A stretch of 64,000 nucleotides of DNA from assembly GCA_945883545.1 (NCBI GenBank), contig CAMCXT010000003.1, positions 58,956-122,955 on the forward strand, in the 5' to 3' direction. The DNA comes from Chitinophaga pinensis (GTDB taxonomy: Bacteria > Bacteroidota > Bacteroidia > M30B66). Below the pieces are notes generated by a model. It ran no database searches. It was not told where the DNA came from and saw nothing but the letters and a program-made list of their open reading frames with translations. Below, piece after piece: positions 61,001-64,000 of the stretch; position 1 is the stretch's first letter; every line of letters begins with the position of its first letter. A program made the translations under genes and the position numbers.

Positions 61001-62929
61001 CAATCTCCTGTTACTTATTTTGTTGATTATGATAACGATGGAATTGGATCTTCATTCACTGCTTCTTTCTGCAGTTCAACTGCTCCAGCAGGTTTCTCTA
61101 CAATCGCTGGCGACTGTGATGATGATGATGCTTCTATTCAATCATCAGTTACATATTATGTAGATGCAGATGGAGATGGATTTGGTTCATCAACTACTTC
61201 TATTTGGTGCAGTGCAGTTGCGCCATCAGGGTTTTCTAGTCAAAGCGGCGATTGCAACGACAACAGCAGCTTAATTAATCCAAATGCCACAGAAATCTGT
61301 GGAAATGGCATTGATGACAATTGCAATGGATTGGTAGATGAAAACACTGCTGCATTGGGCGTTGTTGCTGCGATTAACGGACCTAGTGGAGTTTGTAAAA
61401 ACCAACAAGGCGTTACGTTTAGTGTGGATGCGGTTTCGAATGCGACCAATTACGCTTGGGCTGTTCCTGCTGGAGCAACAATCGCATCAGGTCAAGGAAG
61501 TGCTACTATCACAGTGAATTTCTCTTCTACACAAACAGCAGGAAACATTTGCGTAACTGCATCGAATGCCTGTTTGAGTAATGCAGCGGTTTGTAGAAGT
61601 TTAATAATCTACACGGCAAAACCAGCTACACCAGGTGTTATTTCAGGATCGAACATCGAAGCTTGTGCAAATACAACCCGCACATTCTCGATTTCACCAG
61701 TTACGAATGCAACTAGCTACACGTGGACGGCTCCAACCAATGCGACAGTAATTTCTGGACAAGGAACAACATCCGCTACCATCAGCTTTGGAGCTACGTT
61801 CACATCAGGAACATTGTCGGTGAAAGCTTCAAATTGTATTGGAGTTAGTTCAAACAAGAGCATGACCATTTACAGTAAACCAAGCACGCCATCATCAATT
61901 ACAGGTACACTAAATGGCGTTTGTGGTGGCACATCGACAAATTATACTTGTCCTTTGGTAAATGGTGCAACCTCATACAATTGGACAGTTCCTGCTGGCT
62001 GGGTAATCAACAGCGGACAAGGCACGAATTCGATCAACTTAACAATGCCAGCAGTTTACACCAGTGGAAGTATATCGGTTGCTGCTGCTTCAGCATGTGG
62101 AACAAGTACTAACAGAACGGTTACCGTTCGTTCGGTTCCTGCAGTACCTGGAACTGTAACAGGAACAGCAAGCAACCTTTGTGGTGGAGGAACCTTTACA
62201 TATTCGATTGCTTCTGTAACAGGCGCAACTGGATACGTATGGACAGCACCAGCAAATTGTACAATTACTTCGAATACTGGAACAAGTATTTCTTTGAGTG
62301 TTCCAGCAAATTTCACAACAGGAACACTAAGTGTTAGAGCAGAGAATGCTTGTGGACAAAGTGCACCTAAAAATGTATCACTTACAAGGCTTCCTTCAAC
62401 ACCAGTTTCTGTAACGGGAACAGCTACAGTTTGCAGTGGATCACAAGGAATTAGCTATAGCACTGCTGCAATTGCAGGATTAACTTATACATGGACTGTA
62501 CCAGCAGGTGCAACCATTGCAAGTGGACAAGGAACCAATAGCATTACTGTGAACTGGGGAACTACACAAGGTAACGTAAGTGTTAAAGCGAATAATGCTT
62601 GTGGATCTTCTTCAACGCGCACATTTGCGGTAACCTTGACAGCATGCCGCGAAATGGCTGAAATGACTGAAGAAACAGCTGTTGCACCACTTTCGATTGA
62701 ATTGTATCCAAATCCAGGTCAAGGAGAATTCAACTTGAAATTCAATGGATTGAACGAAACTGCAAATGTTCGAATTTACACAGTTACGGGTCAAATCGTT
62801 CAGCAGTTCCAAGTGGCAGCAAATAGTCAATTGGCGGCATTTTATCTTAATGATCAAGCCGATGGAATCTATTTTCTACGCATAGAAACAGCTACAGAAA
62901 TTAAAGAAATCAAAGTGGTTAAGCACTAA
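58058..62929 (+). CDS. M4 (thermolysin-like) metallopeptidase mosaic with P-domain-like region, MopE-type metal-binding repeats, Ig/PKD-like repeats and T9SS sorting domain
   Basis: '[37 protein letters not shown]' zinc site; '[32 protein letters not shown]' repeats; C-term '[35 protein letters not shown]...[21 protein letters not shown]'. Confidence 0.94.
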   Translation: [1623 protein letters not shown]

Positions 62930-62947
62930 TTTCAATTAGGTTAAATG

Positions 62948-62979
62948 AAAATCCCGGGGCTTAAATGCTTCGGGATTTT
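62948..62979 (+). terminator. Intrinsic terminator downstream of the M4 peptidase
   Basis: aaaatcccg-gggc / gctt-cgggatttt stem followed by T-run. Confidence 0.85.
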
Positions 62980-63201
62980 TTTGCCATTTTGTTTGAAGGA
63001 AGCCTTTCATTTACCTAATGATATTATTGTAACACGAGTATTGTAAAAAAGAAACAATCTGAAATAGGTCCCAATAACTATTGAAAGAATAAGCGAAATT
63101 GACTATTCCCCGATTATAATAAGGCTTTTCACTCTGAAATAATTTGAATTAAAAGATTCAGGTATAATCGATATCTTGGCACAAAATTTTAATTCTTTAT
63201 C

Positions 63202-63651
63202 ATGAAATTAACTGCCACACTTCTAGTCGCTGTTGCACTTTTCGCTTCATCTTGTAAAAAAGAAGGTTGTTCTGACCTTGATGCGCTCAATTTTGACATT
63301 GAAGCCAATTCGGATGACGGTTCATGTACTTTTCAATCGCAGAGTTTTGTTGGCACTTACAATGTAACTGGATACGCTGTTGACCAAACATTTGGAGATA
63401 CGACTATTCAGGCCTATCAGTTTATTATAACACACACTGGTGGTACAGGAATTTCAATTTCTAATTTGGGAAATACCTCTTTGAATTTTGATGCCACAAT
63501 TAAAAACAGCCAATTGAATATTCCACTACAAATAAAGAATGTAGTAGAGAGTTTTTCTGGCAGCGGAGTGATTTCGGGTACAACGATTAACCTTCAGTAC
63601 AACGAAGTATTCGATGATATTTTTTACAATGAGGTGGCTGTAAAGCAATAA
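63202..63651 (+). CDS. Lipoprotein with a Bacteroidota 'GCxDxxAxNFDxxANxDDGSC' motif
   Basis: 'LLVAVALFASSCKKEGCSDLDALNFDIEANSDDGSCTF'. Confidence 0.8.
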   Translation: MKLTATLLVAVALFASSCKKEGCSDLDALNFDIEANSDDGSCTFQSQSFVGTYNVTGYAVDQTFGDTTIQAYQFIITHTGGTGISISNLGNTSLNFDATIKNSQLNIPLQIKNVVESFSGSGVISGTTINLQYNEVFDDIFYNEVAVKQ

Positions 63652-63655
63652 TTTT

Positions 63656-63714
63656 AAAAAAAGAAATGCTAATTAATTCAGTTTATAATCGAATTAATTA
63701 GCATTTCTTTTTTT
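63656..63714. terminator. Bidirectional terminator: perfect 24-bp inverted repeat, 11-nt loop
   Basis: aaaaaaagaaatgctaattaattc (63656-63679) / gaattaattagcatttcttttttt (63691-63714) between convergent genes. Confidence 0.85.
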
Positions 63715-64000
63715 CCTGTATCTAATTGTTGAACTCAGTTGTAAAACAAAGGTTCTTGGCGCTTCTGGCTTGGCTGGGCGAATAGTTACAAACGAGTTTG
63801 TGAAATTAAGAACGTGAAAACTAATCTTATGATCAGATTTAAATTGATATCCAACACGCAAATCTGCAATTACAGAAAAACCAGTATTCTCGGCGCGAAA
63901 TTTTGCTAATCCAGGTACGATAAGGGCAAGAACAGTATCGATTTTTTCCATGAAACTGTAGCTTCTAAAACCTGCCCCAAAGGAAATTCCATTTTTCAAA
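63694..64000 (-). CDS. C-terminal part of a TonB-dependent receptor-like outer membrane protein; start lies beyond the window
   Basis: 'VIADLRVGYQFKSDHKISFHVLNFTNSFVTIRPAKPEAPRTFVLQLSSTIRY' is typical of the last TBDR strands; frame open to the window edge. Confidence 0.7.
   Translation of the reverse strand, partial: LKNGISFGAGFRSYSFMEKIDTVLALIVPGLAKFRAENTGFSVIADLRVGYQFKSDHKISFHVLNFTNSFVTIRPAKPEAPRTFVLQLSSTIRYRKKRNAN

Overview
This 64 kb window looks like a chromosomal segment from a Bacteroidota bacterium, probably Flavobacteriales-like. The evidence is abundant T9SS-type C-terminal sorting domains, TAnnTTTG-type promoter elements, the long form of IspG, YtxJ of the bacillithiol system, and a two-component sensor with Reg_prop/Y_Y_Y domains. 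Most of it is housekeeping: gpmI, ispG, cysteine desulfurase, rlmB, rmuC, ung, lipA, gap, fmt, HU, an arginase-family enzyme, pdxH, YqgE, recA, bcp, nth and one tRNA-Arg(CCU). Set among these are large secreted or adhesin-like proteins: a CUB/PKD protein with a type-B CTD, a 1304-aa protein with four 165-aa tandem repeats, and a 1623-aa M4 metallopeptidase mosaic. I saw no CRISPR array, transposase, prophage or rRNA. The most interesting items are: (i) two tandem unannotated mini-lipoproteins sharing a C-x(3-4)-VDCPAY motif directly upstream of ytxJ, both below the ORF-track length cutoff; (ii) a FISUMP/collagen-like gene cut by a single in-frame amber codon with the conserved domain end intact downstream; (iii) the 165-aa tandem repeat protein; (iv) a tRNA-Arg with an A-A acceptor-stem mismatch; (v) a hybrid sensor kinase with no DNA-binding output domain; and (vi) near-identical DNA repeats in the N-terminal extension of a pseudouridine synthase. 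I found no clear evidence of a new defence or mobile system.
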